Shown: positions 1-5,275, counted from the stretch's first letter. The stretch: 7,086 nt of DNA from Planctomycetaceae bacterium (GCA_015062085.1 SUVI01000177.1:1-7086); one strand, 5' to 3'. Numbers and translations: made by a program. Notes: a model not told the origin generated them from the sequence alone.

Positions 1-120
1 TCTGCGTTTTCAGCCGGAGCCGCATCTGCGTTTTCAGCCGGGGCCGCATCTGCATTTTCAGCCGGGGTCGCGTCCGCGTTTTCAGCAGGGGTCGCGTCAG
101 CAGTTTCAGCCGGAGCGGTG
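1..120 (-). repeat. 24-bp in-frame tandem repeat encoding the transporter tail
   Basis: Five consecutive 24-bp units lie at 1-24, 25-48, 49-72, 73-96 and 97-120, and the array may continue left of the window. On the coding (minus) strand they encode an eight-residue unit, roughly A-(T/A)-P-A-E-N-A-D. The first unit in reading order (97-120) is the most diverged (TAPAETAD) and those nearest the window edge are the most alike. This suggests recent expansion by slippage or unequal recombination. The unit length is a multiple of three, so copy-number change keeps the frame. Confidence 0.95.
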
Positions 121-1553
121 ACGGCCGGTTTTGCTACATTCTCTTTGATCACACCAATGACGCGGTCTTTCACGGCGATGGCAGCACCGATGATGGAAAT
201 GACCAGGGCGACAACGAGGATCAGGTTAAAGATGGCGTGGAGCGGGCCTTTTCCGACTTCGTCGCCGAGGTAGGACTTTTTGTTGCTCATGATGAAGAAG
301 ATCAGGTAAGCGACCGGCAGCATCGTGAAGCAGATGGCGCTTGCGAAGACCGGGAACCAGAATGGCAGCTTGATCATGACGCCGAGTATACCGATGGAGG
401 GGAGCATTGCGCAGATGCGGAAAGTCCATTTCGTGTACTTGAATCCGCACATTTCGGGAAGCGTGAAACCGCAGACGACCATGTGCGCGGAGATCGCGCC
501 GCAGGTCATTCCGATCAGACCGAGGTCAAAAATGATGCGTCCGGCGGGACCGATGATTTTCACGAGGGCTTCGGAGGCTTCCAGCGGTTTGAGACCGTCA
601 CGGAGACCGTCGCTGGCGTAGACGCCGCCGACCGTCATGCCGACCATGATGAGGGAGGTGACGAGCACGAACGGGATGAACATCGACATTCCGAGGTCCC
701 ATTTCGCGAGCGTTCTGTGGTGCGGTCCCCAGCCTTTCGCCAGGAGGGAGTACGGATAGAGGAACGTCATGTTGATGCCGACCGCCGCGCCGAGCATACC
801 GAGCACGAGGATCAGGTTTTTGGGATCTTTCAGGATCTCAACGGAATCCAGACCGCAGAATCCGCGGCCCATGGCGAGCCAGTCGATCTTTCCGAAATTG
901 TAGACGACGACGATGCCGAAGGAAAGGATGACGAGGAAAATGACCAGACGAAGGAAGTTTTCGTAGATCTTGATGCCGAGTCGGCTTCCGCCGTAGCTCC
1001 AGACCGTCACGATATTGATGAAGAGGATGGCCAGACCGGTGCACCATGAAATGCAGTTCGCAGCACCATCCTGAAGAGCCGTCTGACCGGTGGCGGTCAT
1101 GACGAGGTCTTTCACCGCACCGGAAGCGAGACCGTACTGCGGGAAGTGCCAGATGACAGACGCGGAGATCGTACCGAGAGCCCAGAGGAAAACGAGCAGT
1201 GGACCGAAGGCACCGAGTTCACGGCGGAACGCCTGGTACGGTTTTTCCTGCTTCGTGAGGACGACTTTGCTCAGCGCGGCAAGCATGCAGACTCCGAGAA
1301 ACATAGCGAGCGGCTGGACCCAGAGCAGTTTGTATCCGAAGGACGCACCGGCGACGACGCTGGCCGCGGCACTTCCGGCTCCCAGCGTCATGGCACTCTG
1401 AAGCAGGCCCGGTCCGGAACGTTTAATGTATCCGCCGACTTTCGTAAAGAACGGACTGCGGTCCAGTTCATTCAGGGATTCGATCTCTTTCTGCAGTTTA
1501 TCCGGGTCCCATTTTGCCGTCATCGGCAGGCCCTTGCTTTCATCCTGTGACAT
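1..1553 (-). CDS. Nramp-superfamily membrane transporter with divergent substrate site (3' end outside window)
   Basis: The 517 visible residues are mostly hydrophobic membrane segments of the LeuT-fold Nramp (SLC11) family, which normally imports divalent metal ions with protons. The clearest signature is the first membrane helix: SGPGLLQSAMTLGAG (residues 46-60) followed by FGYKLLWVQPLA (72-83), matching the Nramp GPG...DPGN...FGYxLLWV block. The sixth-helix block, LGMLGAAV then GINM (251-262), replaces the usual GATVMPHN. Thus DPGN is GAGS (58-61) and MPHN is GINM (259-262), so the usual metal-ligand side chains are absent and the substrate is uncertain. After the last helix (about 441-460) comes an Ala/Pro/Glu/Asn/Asp repeat tail from about 479, still running at the window edge. 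The ATG at 1553-1551 is supported by GGAGG (1564-1560) with a 6-nt spacer. Family placement is from recognised motifs; this divergent clade seems familiar from Planctomycetota. Confidence 0.85.
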   Translation of the reverse strand, partial: MSQDESKGLPMTAKWDPDKLQKEIESLNELDRSPFFTKVGGYIKRSGPGLLQSAMTLGAGSAAASVVAGASFGYKLLWVQPLAMFLGVCMLAALSKVVLTKQEKPYQAFRRELGAFGPLLVFLWALGTISASVIWHFPQYGLASGAVKDLVMTATGQTALQDGAANCISWCTGLAILFINIVTVWSYGGSRLGIKIYENFLRLVIFLVILSFGIVVVYNFGKIDWLAMGRGFCGLDSVEILKDPKNLILVLGMLGAAVGINMTFLYPYSLLAKGWGPHHRTLAKWDLGMSMFIPFVLVTSLIMVGMTVGGVYASDGLRDGLKPLEASEALVKIIGPAGRIIFDLGLIGMTCGAISAHMVVCGFTLPEMCGFKYTKWTFRICAMLPSIGILGVMIKLPFWFPVFASAICFTMLPVAYLIFFIMSNKKSYLGDEVGKGPLHAIFNLILVVALVISIIGAAIAVKDRVIGVIKENVAKPAVTAPAETADATPAENADATPAENADAAPAENADAAPAENA

Positions 1554-1559
1554 AAAATT

Positions 1560-1564
1560 CCTCC
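1560..1564 (-). promoter_or_regulatory. Ribosome binding site of the transporter gene
   Basis: On the minus strand GGAGG lies 6 nt upstream of the ATG at 1553. It is a near-consensus Shine-Dalgarno site and fixes the start of the transporter. Confidence 0.85.
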
Positions 1565-1577
1565 AAAAGGCAGGGGG

Positions 1578-1598
1578 TGAAATTTCAAAAATTTTTGA
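1578..1598. promoter_or_regulatory. Two overlapping AT-rich palindromes in the transporter leader
   Basis: TGAAATTTCA (1578-1587) is a perfect 10-bp palindrome and TCAAAAATTTTTGA (1585-1598) is a perfect 14-bp palindrome; they share three bases. They lie between the proposed transporter start site and its ribosome binding site. They could be an operator or simply a result of AT-rich composition. The sequence alone does not show which protein would bind. Confidence 0.35.
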
Positions 1599-1639
1599 GG
1601 TCAAGTTTAGCAAACCTATTCAAAAGGTCCGTTTCGTTC

Positions 1640-1667
1640 ATTTTAACTCAAATCCTGAAAATTTCAA
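1640..1667 (-). promoter_or_regulatory. Putative sigma70-type promoter for the transporter
   Basis: Read on the minus strand, TTGAAA (1667-1662) and TAAAAT (1645-1640) are separated by 16 bp. Each hexamer matches five of six consensus bases. Transcription would start near 1633, giving a leader of about 80 nt that contains the palindromes at 1578-1598. The -35 hexamer overlaps a GAAAATTTC near-palindrome (1656-1666), a plausible place for a repressor to act. The local DNA is very AT-rich, which raises the chance of a spurious match. Confidence 0.5.
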
Positions 1668-1771
1668 CCTTTCCCGAATGAAAAGAAGGGAAAAATCGCA
1701 AAAAAGTTGGAAATGTTCTAAAATTCTCCTCATTTTCCGAAATTTCGATTTTATTTTCTCAAAAATACGAA

Positions 1772-1789
1772 AAATTTTCGCGAAAATTT
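1772..1789. promoter_or_regulatory. Perfect 18-bp palindrome AAATTTTCGCGAAAATTT
   Basis: The 18 bases equal their own reverse complement, centred on CGCG in an otherwise A/T stretch. A smaller perfect palindrome, CGAAATTTCG, lies at 1738-1747. The site is upstream of both divergent genes and about 44 bp before the -10-like TATGAT at 1833. A dimeric regulator site is plausible. No T-run after a loop is present, so a terminator is unlikely. Confidence 0.4.
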
Positions 1790-1810
1790 AAAAATTTTTC
1801 CGTTGGGGAC

Positions 1811-1838
1811 TTTCATTTTCTGAAAAACAGACTATGAT
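1811..1838 (+). promoter_or_regulatory. Weak candidate promoter for the GYF_2 gene
   Basis: TATGAT at 1833-1838 is a good -10-like hexamer. The best-spaced upstream hexamer is TTTCAT (1811-1816, 16-bp gap), a poor -35. Use of this site would give a leader of roughly 200 nt containing the tandem repeat and the hairpin. An activator-dependent promoter or another sigma factor is also possible. Confidence 0.25.
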
Positions 1839-1870
1839 AGTAAGAAGAAGAGTGTGCTAGGATCGTGTTT

Positions 1871-1920
1871 ATGTGATCTTCATCGATTCGGTGTGATCTT
1901 CATCGATTCGGTGTGATCTT
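1871..1920. repeat. 20-bp tandem direct repeat, two and a half copies
   Basis: The unit GTGTGATCTTCATCGATTCG is complete at 1891-1910, is present at 1871-1890 with one difference in the first base, and its first ten bases recur at 1911-1920. Each full copy contains the palindrome ATCGAT. The copies are nearly identical, in a non-coding stretch upstream of the GYF_2 gene. Twenty base pairs is close to two helical turns, so proteins bound to successive copies would lie on the same face. A recent replication-slippage duplication is the simpler alternative. Confidence 0.9.
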
Positions 1921-1935
1921 GCATGACCGCGAGTG

Positions 1936-1963
1936 CGAACGCCTGCTTGTGCGGGGGCGTTTG
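1936..1963 (+). promoter_or_regulatory. GC-rich hairpin in the probable leader of the GYF_2 gene
   Basis: CGAACGCC (1936-1943) pairs with GGCGTTTG (1956-1963), eight pairs including one G-T wobble, around a 12-nt loop. Only three T residues follow, so it is a poor intrinsic terminator. It lies just after the tandem repeat and about 90 nt before the start codon. A role in leader folding or attenuation is possible but not shown. Confidence 0.3.
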
Positions 1964-2034
1964 TGGGCATTCCCGGTGCACATCGTCCGGCAATGGCACA
2001 CGAAATGCAGTTTTACGTCGCATTTAATTCGCAG

Positions 2035-2041
2035 AAAAAGG
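2035..2041 (+). promoter_or_regulatory. Ribosome binding site choosing the GYF_2 gene start
   Basis: AAAAAGG lies 8 nt upstream of the ATG at 2050. The earlier in-frame starts, GTG at 1933 and ATG at 1993, have no comparable purine-rich site. The 2050 start also places the GYF_2 domain at the extreme N-terminus, as is usual for this family. Confidence 0.6.
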
Positions 2042-2049
2042 TTGATCGC

Positions 2050-3873
2050 ATGGCAAAATGGTACTACAAAATGGCGGGGCAGGAAATTGGGCCCTTCACG
2101 GCGCAGCAGCTGAAACAGCTTGCGGAAGAGAAGCGGATCGCTCCCACCGACCCGGTGCGCCGCGACACGGACACGGAATGGTCCATCGCTCGAAATGTGA
2201 AGGGGCTTTTCCCAGAGAAAAGCACAATTCCGACGGGTGTTGCCGTGCCGGTCCAGCCGGTTTCGGAGGATGACGAAGATGGACCGGTCCCGGTCGTAGT
2301 ACCGAAAGGAAATGTGCCGAAAGACGGTATTCCGACTGCAGTCGTCGTCCCAGCCGCCGGAGGGAAGGCTGCCGTCCGGAAAAGTGCAGACATTCCGACG
2401 GGACGTTCTGTCGCAGACATTCCGGTACCTCCCATGGCTCCGGCGCCTCCGAAAGCTGTTCCAGCCGCAAAGCGCGCGAAAGCCAGAAATGCCGCTAAAA
2501 TAGAGTCGGAAAAAACGGAGACCTTTGATTTTGGGTTTGATTCTGCTGTCCATTCTGTCCCTGCAGGAGGAAAACGGACGGCTCCGGCACGTAAGACCGC
2601 CGGAAAAGCGGGGGCGAGATCGCAGACGAATGCGGCGCAGAACAGCGGCGAAGATGGAGCTGCGGAAGAGAAAAAACCGCTGACGAAGAAAGAGATCCAG
2701 AAACGGAATTTCCTCATCGGACTCATTGCGACGGGAACCGTCATCGTCTTGGCTGGCATCATTCTTTTGATCGTTTCGTGCGGAAGATCTGAAAAACCGG
2801 CAAATGAACTAAGTGATCCCGCCGCAGCTGCGGTCGAAAATGCTGAAGGTGATGCGGATGGGCTGGGATCGGCAAACGGTGCGGACGCGGATGACGCGGA
2901 AAATGCCGACGGTGAAGCGGACTCCGAGGGGGCCTCGGGTGAAAAAACGAAAAAATCTGCCGACGGTGAAGACGCTGACGGTGAAGGGAATGCCGATGAC
3001 GGAGCGAAAAGCACGCTTCCTGAAGAGTGGGCCGAGATCGGATACAAAACGCCGTTGGTGGACGGAAAGCCGATGTCGTGCACATTCGGAAGTCTGAAAG
3101 TCTTCGTCAAGAAAATTGAAATTGCGACCTTGGCAGAGCTGAATCCAAGTTCGAAGTCAAAGTCAAAAGACCGAAAGTACTGTTTCATCAAGATCGAAGT
3201 TGAAAATGTGAACGCGGGCGGAAGGCTCCTTGATGTGCCCGGCTGGGGTGCAAAAGGAACGCCGGCGGTCCAGCTTTTTGACGAAAAGGAAAATCAGTAC
3301 AAGACCCAGCGTATTCAGGTTCCGGATCAGGCCGACTCAAGTATGCAGATCGGGCAGGGCGAATCGTTTACGGACATTTTGGTCTTCAATCCGCCGAAAT
3401 TGGAAAAAGTAGAATTTTTGCGTCTCCACCTCCCGGCCGTTCAGAAAGGGGAAAGCGAGTGCCTGCTTTTCCTGCCGAAAGAATTTTTCGCCCCAAAAAA
3501 GAAAGCTGACGTCGGCGAAGAAACGGCTGACGGTACCGACGAAAATGCAGATGGTGAAGGTGAAAATGCCGACGGAAATGCTGACGGTGAAAACGTTGAC
3601 GGCGAAAACGCAGACGGCGAAAACGCTGATGGCGGTGCAGAGGCGGAAAATGCAGTGAACGGCAGTGACGCGGAGGCTTCCAATGAGAGCGAAAGTGTGG
3701 ACGTTCCGGCACGGGAACCCTCTGCACTTGACGATCCGTCTCTAGGCAGTTCTGAGGAAGGATCGGATAACTTTGGCAGCGAGCTGGGAAGAACGCCGCC
3801 GTCGGTCGAAGATGAAAGCAAAGAGCTTGAAGAGGCTTCCTTTGATGCTCTGAATGATCCGAATCTGAATTAA
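2050..3873 (+). CDS. GYF_2-domain single-pass membrane protein with acidic repeat linkers
   Basis: This is a 607-aa protein of unknown function. Residues 1-53 form a GYF_2 (DUF4339) domain: WYY at 4-6, GPF at 14-16, PTDPV at 32-36, W44 and KGLF at 50-53. These domains are thought to mediate protein contacts, usually in the cytoplasm. Residues about 58-217 are a Pro/Ala/Val then Lys/Arg-rich linker with degenerate IPT(G/A) repeats at 60, 94 and 115. A single membrane segment spans 221-243, preceded by basic residues, predicting N-in/C-out. It ends in a lipobox-like VSC at 242-244. An acidic Ala/Asp/Gly/Glu/Asn linker (258-318) leads to a probable beta-sandwich domain (323-480) resembling, from memory, a planctomycete outer domain of DUF4352-like character. 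A second ENADG repeat array (498-529) and an acidic tail complete the protein. It is divergent from the transporter and followed by a terminator. Confidence 0.85.
   Translation: MAKWYYKMAGQEIGPFTAQQLKQLAEEKRIAPTDPVRRDTDTEWSIARNVKGLFPEKSTIPTGVAVPVQPVSEDDEDGPVPVVVPKGNVPKDGIPTAVVVPAAGGKAAVRKSADIPTGRSVADIPVPPMAPAPPKAVPAAKRAKARNAAKIESEKTETFDFGFDSAVHSVPAGGKRTAPARKTAGKAGARSQTNAAQNSGEDGAAEEKKPLTKKEIQKRNFLIGLIATGTVIVLAGIILLIVSCGRSEKPANELSDPAAAAVENAEGDADGLGSANGADADDAENADGEADSEGASGEKTKKSADGEDADGEGNADDGAKSTLPEEWAEIGYKTPLVDGKPMSCTFGSLKVFVKKIEIATLAELNPSSKSKSKDRKYCFIKIEVENVNAGGRLLDVPGWGAKGTPAVQLFDEKENQYKTQRIQVPDQADSSMQIGQGESFTDILVFNPPKLEKVEFLRLHLPAVQKGESECLLFLPKEFFAPKKKADVGEETADGTDENADGEGENADGNADGENVDGENADGENADGGAEAENAVNGSDAEASNESESVDVPAREPSALDDPSLGSSEEGSDNFGSELGRTPPSVEDESKELEEASFDALNDPNLN
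2821..3003 (+). repeat. Acidic low-complexity linker 1 (ADG/ENADG type)
   Basis: Residues 258-318 of the GYF_2 protein consist almost wholly of A, D, G, E, N and S, with recurring ENADGE, SADGE and DADGE words. The stretch joins the membrane segment to the outer domain and should be flexible and strongly negative. Confidence 0.8.
3541..3639 (+). repeat. Acidic repeat array 2 (GENADG units)
   Basis: Residues 498-530 of the GYF_2 protein contain repeated five- or six-residue units of ENADG, NADG and ENVDG form. Codons vary between copies (AAT/AAC, GAC/GAT, GGC/GGT), so the array is older or under more protein-level constraint than the 24-bp transporter repeat. It follows the outer domain and precedes a Ser/Glu-rich acidic tail. 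Confidence 0.8.
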
Positions 3874-3909
3874 GCGGAAACGTTTTTTCAGAAGTTTACC
3901 TAACGAATG

Positions 3910-3950
3910 CCGGACGTTCTCTCGAATGAGCGCGTCCGGTTTTCCTTTCC
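3910..3950 (+). terminator. Intrinsic terminator after the GYF_2 gene
   Basis: CCGGACG (3910-3916) pairs with CGTCCGG (3933-3939) across a 16-nt loop that can add a short CTC/GAG pairing, followed by TTTTCCTTT. It lies 37 nt after the stop codon. It sits only about 30 nt before the next gene's ribosome binding site, so some read-through into the isomerase gene is possible. Confidence 0.65.
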
Positions 3951-3980
3951 CGCCATCCATTCCTTTTTCGGAGGCTCGTC

Positions 3981-4820
3981 ATGTTTCCCGGTTTCAATAC
4001 GAACGGACTGGCGCATCATGCGCTGAGGGATTCTATTTTTCTTCTCGCGGAGATCGGTTACGCGGGGATCGCGGTGACGCTCGATCACGATATTTTGGAG
4101 CGTCGCGGAGACGAATTCTTCTGGAGGACCGAGCCGAAACAGATCCGCGGCTGGCTTGAAGAGGCCGGGATGCGGGAAAGCGTCATCGAGACCGGAGCGC
4201 GTTTCCTGCTGGATCCGCGGAGGAAGCACGCTCCCAATTTACTGGATCCGGATCCCGAAAAACGCCGACTTCGCCGTGCTTACTATTTTCGGGCGGTCGA
4301 ATTGGCGGAAGCGCTCGGAAGTTCCTGCGTCTCGCTTTGGTCTGGAGCCGCGGATCCTGTAGAAAATGCGAGTTCACAGTCGCTTTTTTCACGGCTTGGC
4401 GATGAATTGCGCATTCTTGCCGAGCATGCCGGAGAGCGGAACGTTCAAATCGCGTTTGAGCCGGAACCCGGAATGTTCGTCGCAACGATCCGGCAATTTG
4501 AGCAGCTTCTCGAATTTGCGCCGCCCACACTCTGCCTGACGCTCGACGTTGGGCACCTTTTCTGCCAGTTCGAGCCGATCCCGGAGTGCATTGCCCGTCA
4601 TTCGGAACGTTTGGTAAATCTCCATTTCGAGGATTCCGTCCGCGGCAGGCACGTGCATCTTTTCCCTGGAGAAGGAGAGATGAACTTCACGGAGATCTTT
4701 GATGCGCTGCGCGCGGTCTCGTATTCGCACGGCATCTACTTTGAGCTGAGCCGTTCAAGTCCGACCGGGCCGGAAATCGCCGAAAAAGCCTTCGCGTTTT
4801 GGAAAAACTCCGCCCATTAA
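3981..4820 (+). CDS. Sugar phosphate isomerase/epimerase-like TIM-barrel protein
   Basis: The 279-aa product belongs to the xylose-isomerase-like / AP-endonuclease-2 TIM-barrel superfamily, whose members isomerise or epimerise sugars and inositol derivatives using a divalent metal. Motifs in order: GFNTNGLAHH (4-13) on strand 1, AVTLDH (31-36), IETGARFLLDPRRKH (69-83), FEPEPG (159-164), LTLDVGH (186-192), LVNLHFED (211-218), GEGEMNF (230-236) and YFELSRSS (253-260). Likely metal ligands by family analogy are E160 or E162, D189, H192, H215 and E255. Length is normal and the protein appears complete. From memory it resembles a planctomycete subfamily; the exact substrate cannot be read from sequence. 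Start choice rests on GGAGG (3970-3974) 6 nt before the ATG and on the strand-1 motif lying at the very N-terminus. It has no neighbour from an evident sugar-catabolism pathway. Confidence 0.85.
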   Translation: MFPGFNTNGLAHHALRDSIFLLAEIGYAGIAVTLDHDILERRGDEFFWRTEPKQIRGWLEEAGMRESVIETGARFLLDPRRKHAPNLLDPDPEKRRLRRAYYFRAVELAEALGSSCVSLWSGAADPVENASSQSLFSRLGDELRILAEHAGERNVQIAFEPEPGMFVATIRQFEQLLEFAPPTLCLTLDVGHLFCQFEPIPECIARHSERLVNLHFEDSVRGRHVHLFPGEGEMNFTEIFDALRAVSYSHGIYFELSRSSPTGPEIAEKAFAFWKNSAH

Positions 4821-4905
4821 GATCGGGGCGCGGGCATCATTTTGTCTGTTTCCTTTTTGTGTATGCTCTTCTCCTGCGGAAAATTCCTTCATCAACGGAA
4901 AATTC

Positions 4906-5085
4906 TTAGCTCCTTCCATTTACACAAAAAACTTCGCCTGCGAATACAAGATCTCCCACGGCGTTACGAGCATTGGAGATTCCGCGTTCATCCGTTGCCA
5001 TGAAGACTTGGTGATCTACGGGAAGGCTGGTTCGGAGGCGGAGCTGTATGCGAAGGAGAAAGGGATCCGGTTTCGGGCAGTGTAA
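4906..5085 (+). pseudogene. C-terminal remnant of a BspA-like leucine-rich-repeat protein
   Basis: The frame ending at the TAA of 5083-5085 reads YKISHGVTSIGDSAF (from 4945) then EDLVIYGKAGSEAELYAKEK. This is the characteristic last repeat and C-terminal cap of BspA-type LRR_5 proteins, normally of the form IP..VTSIG..AF.GC.NL.IYGKAGS.AE.YAKE. Such proteins are usually large, secreted or surface-attached and involved in adhesion. Here the frame is open only from 4750 and partly overlaps the isomerase gene. It has no in-frame ATG or GTG with a ribosome binding site and includes one recognisable repeat, so it is most likely a truncated relic. The residues before 4945 are not clearly repeat-like. 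The family call is strong despite the short length. A standalone small gene with a non-standard start cannot be excluded. Confidence 0.7.
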
Positions 5086-5123
5086 GGGGGGCATTTCAGT
5101 CTTTCCAGGTATTTGATAATGGA

Positions 5124-5160
5124 GATGGAGAGAAGAGAGGTGAACTTCTCTCCGTCTTTT
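5124..5160 (+). terminator. Strong intrinsic terminator after the BspA-like remnant
   Basis: GGAGAGAAG (5127-5135) pairs perfectly with CTTCTCTCC (5145-5153). Three more pairs, including one G-T wobble, extend the stem outward to 5124 and 5156. The loop is 9 nt and TTTT follows (5157-5160). It lies 38 nt after the remnant stop and probably ended the original BspA-like transcript; it now insulates the epimerase gene. Confidence 0.75.
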
Positions 5161-5227
5161 GGGGTTTCATTTCTCGTTTTTTGCGAAAATTTCGAAACGT
5201 TCTGAAAATGGAAAGGATTTCTGCCGA

Positions 5228-5254
5228 TTCATTCAAAAGAAATTCCATTAAAAT
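5228..5254 (+). promoter_or_regulatory. Weak candidate promoter for the epimerase gene
   Basis: TAAAAT at 5249-5254 is a good -10-like hexamer; the upstream TTCATT (5228-5233, 15-bp gap) is a weak -35. A promoter is expected here because a strong terminator lies just upstream at 5124-5160. Transcription would start near 5261, giving a short leader. Confidence 0.3.
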
Positions 5255-5270
5255 ATAGGATCCGAACAAA

Positions 5271-5275
5271 AAGGA
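5271..5275 (+). promoter_or_regulatory. Ribosome binding site of the epimerase gene
   Basis: AAGGA lies 7 nt before the ATG at 5283. It supports that start, which places the Rossmann-fold glycine motif at the expected distance from the N-terminus. Confidence 0.7.

Larger units (their letters stand above)
1554..2049. other. Divergent intergenic region, about 500 bp
   Basis: No supported gene lies between the two divergent starts. The part up to about 1830 is very AT-rich, with many A-tract and T-tract runs, unlike the coding DNA on both sides. It holds the transporter promoter, several GAAA(A)TTTC-type palindromes (1578, 1656, 1738) and an 18-bp palindrome at 1772-1789. From about 1850 composition becomes mixed, with a 20-bp tandem repeat (1871-1920) and a GC-rich hairpin (1936-1963) in the probable leader of the plus-strand gene. 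Open frames crossing this area lack ribosome binding sites or recognisable protein features. Confidence 0.8.

Noticed and set aside
237..1049. A 270-residue plus-strand open frame opposite the transporter
   Set aside because: It is antisense to a gene with clear Nramp motifs and membrane helices. Its product is a hydrophilic His/Asp/Glu-rich composition with no domain, a typical shadow of codon bias.
1871..1920. CRISPR-like array
   Set aside because: The 20-bp copies are directly adjacent with no spacers and no cas genes nearby.
1936..1963. Known riboswitch or intrinsic terminator in the GYF_2 leader
   Set aside because: No conserved riboswitch core is recognisable and only three T residues follow the stem.
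1933..2049. Longer N-terminus for the GYF_2 protein from the GTG at 1933 or the ATG at 1993
   Set aside because: Neither start has a Shine-Dalgarno site, the 1933 start overlaps the leader hairpin, and the added residues precede a domain that normally starts the protein.
2064..3191. A 375-residue minus-strand open frame opposite the GYF_2 gene
   Set aside because: It is rich in Ser/Ala/Phe/Pro because it mirrors the acidic repeats and Pro/Ala linker. It has no recognisable domain and overlaps a well-supported gene.
4863..5003. A 46-residue plus-strand frame starting at the ATG of 4863
   Set aside because: It overlaps the BspA-like remnant in another frame, is basic and featureless, and has no Shine-Dalgarno site upstream.
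4906..5094. A 62-residue minus-strand open frame in the isomerase-epimerase gap
   Set aside because: It is antisense to the BspA-like remnant, lacks a ribosome binding site and shows no protein features.
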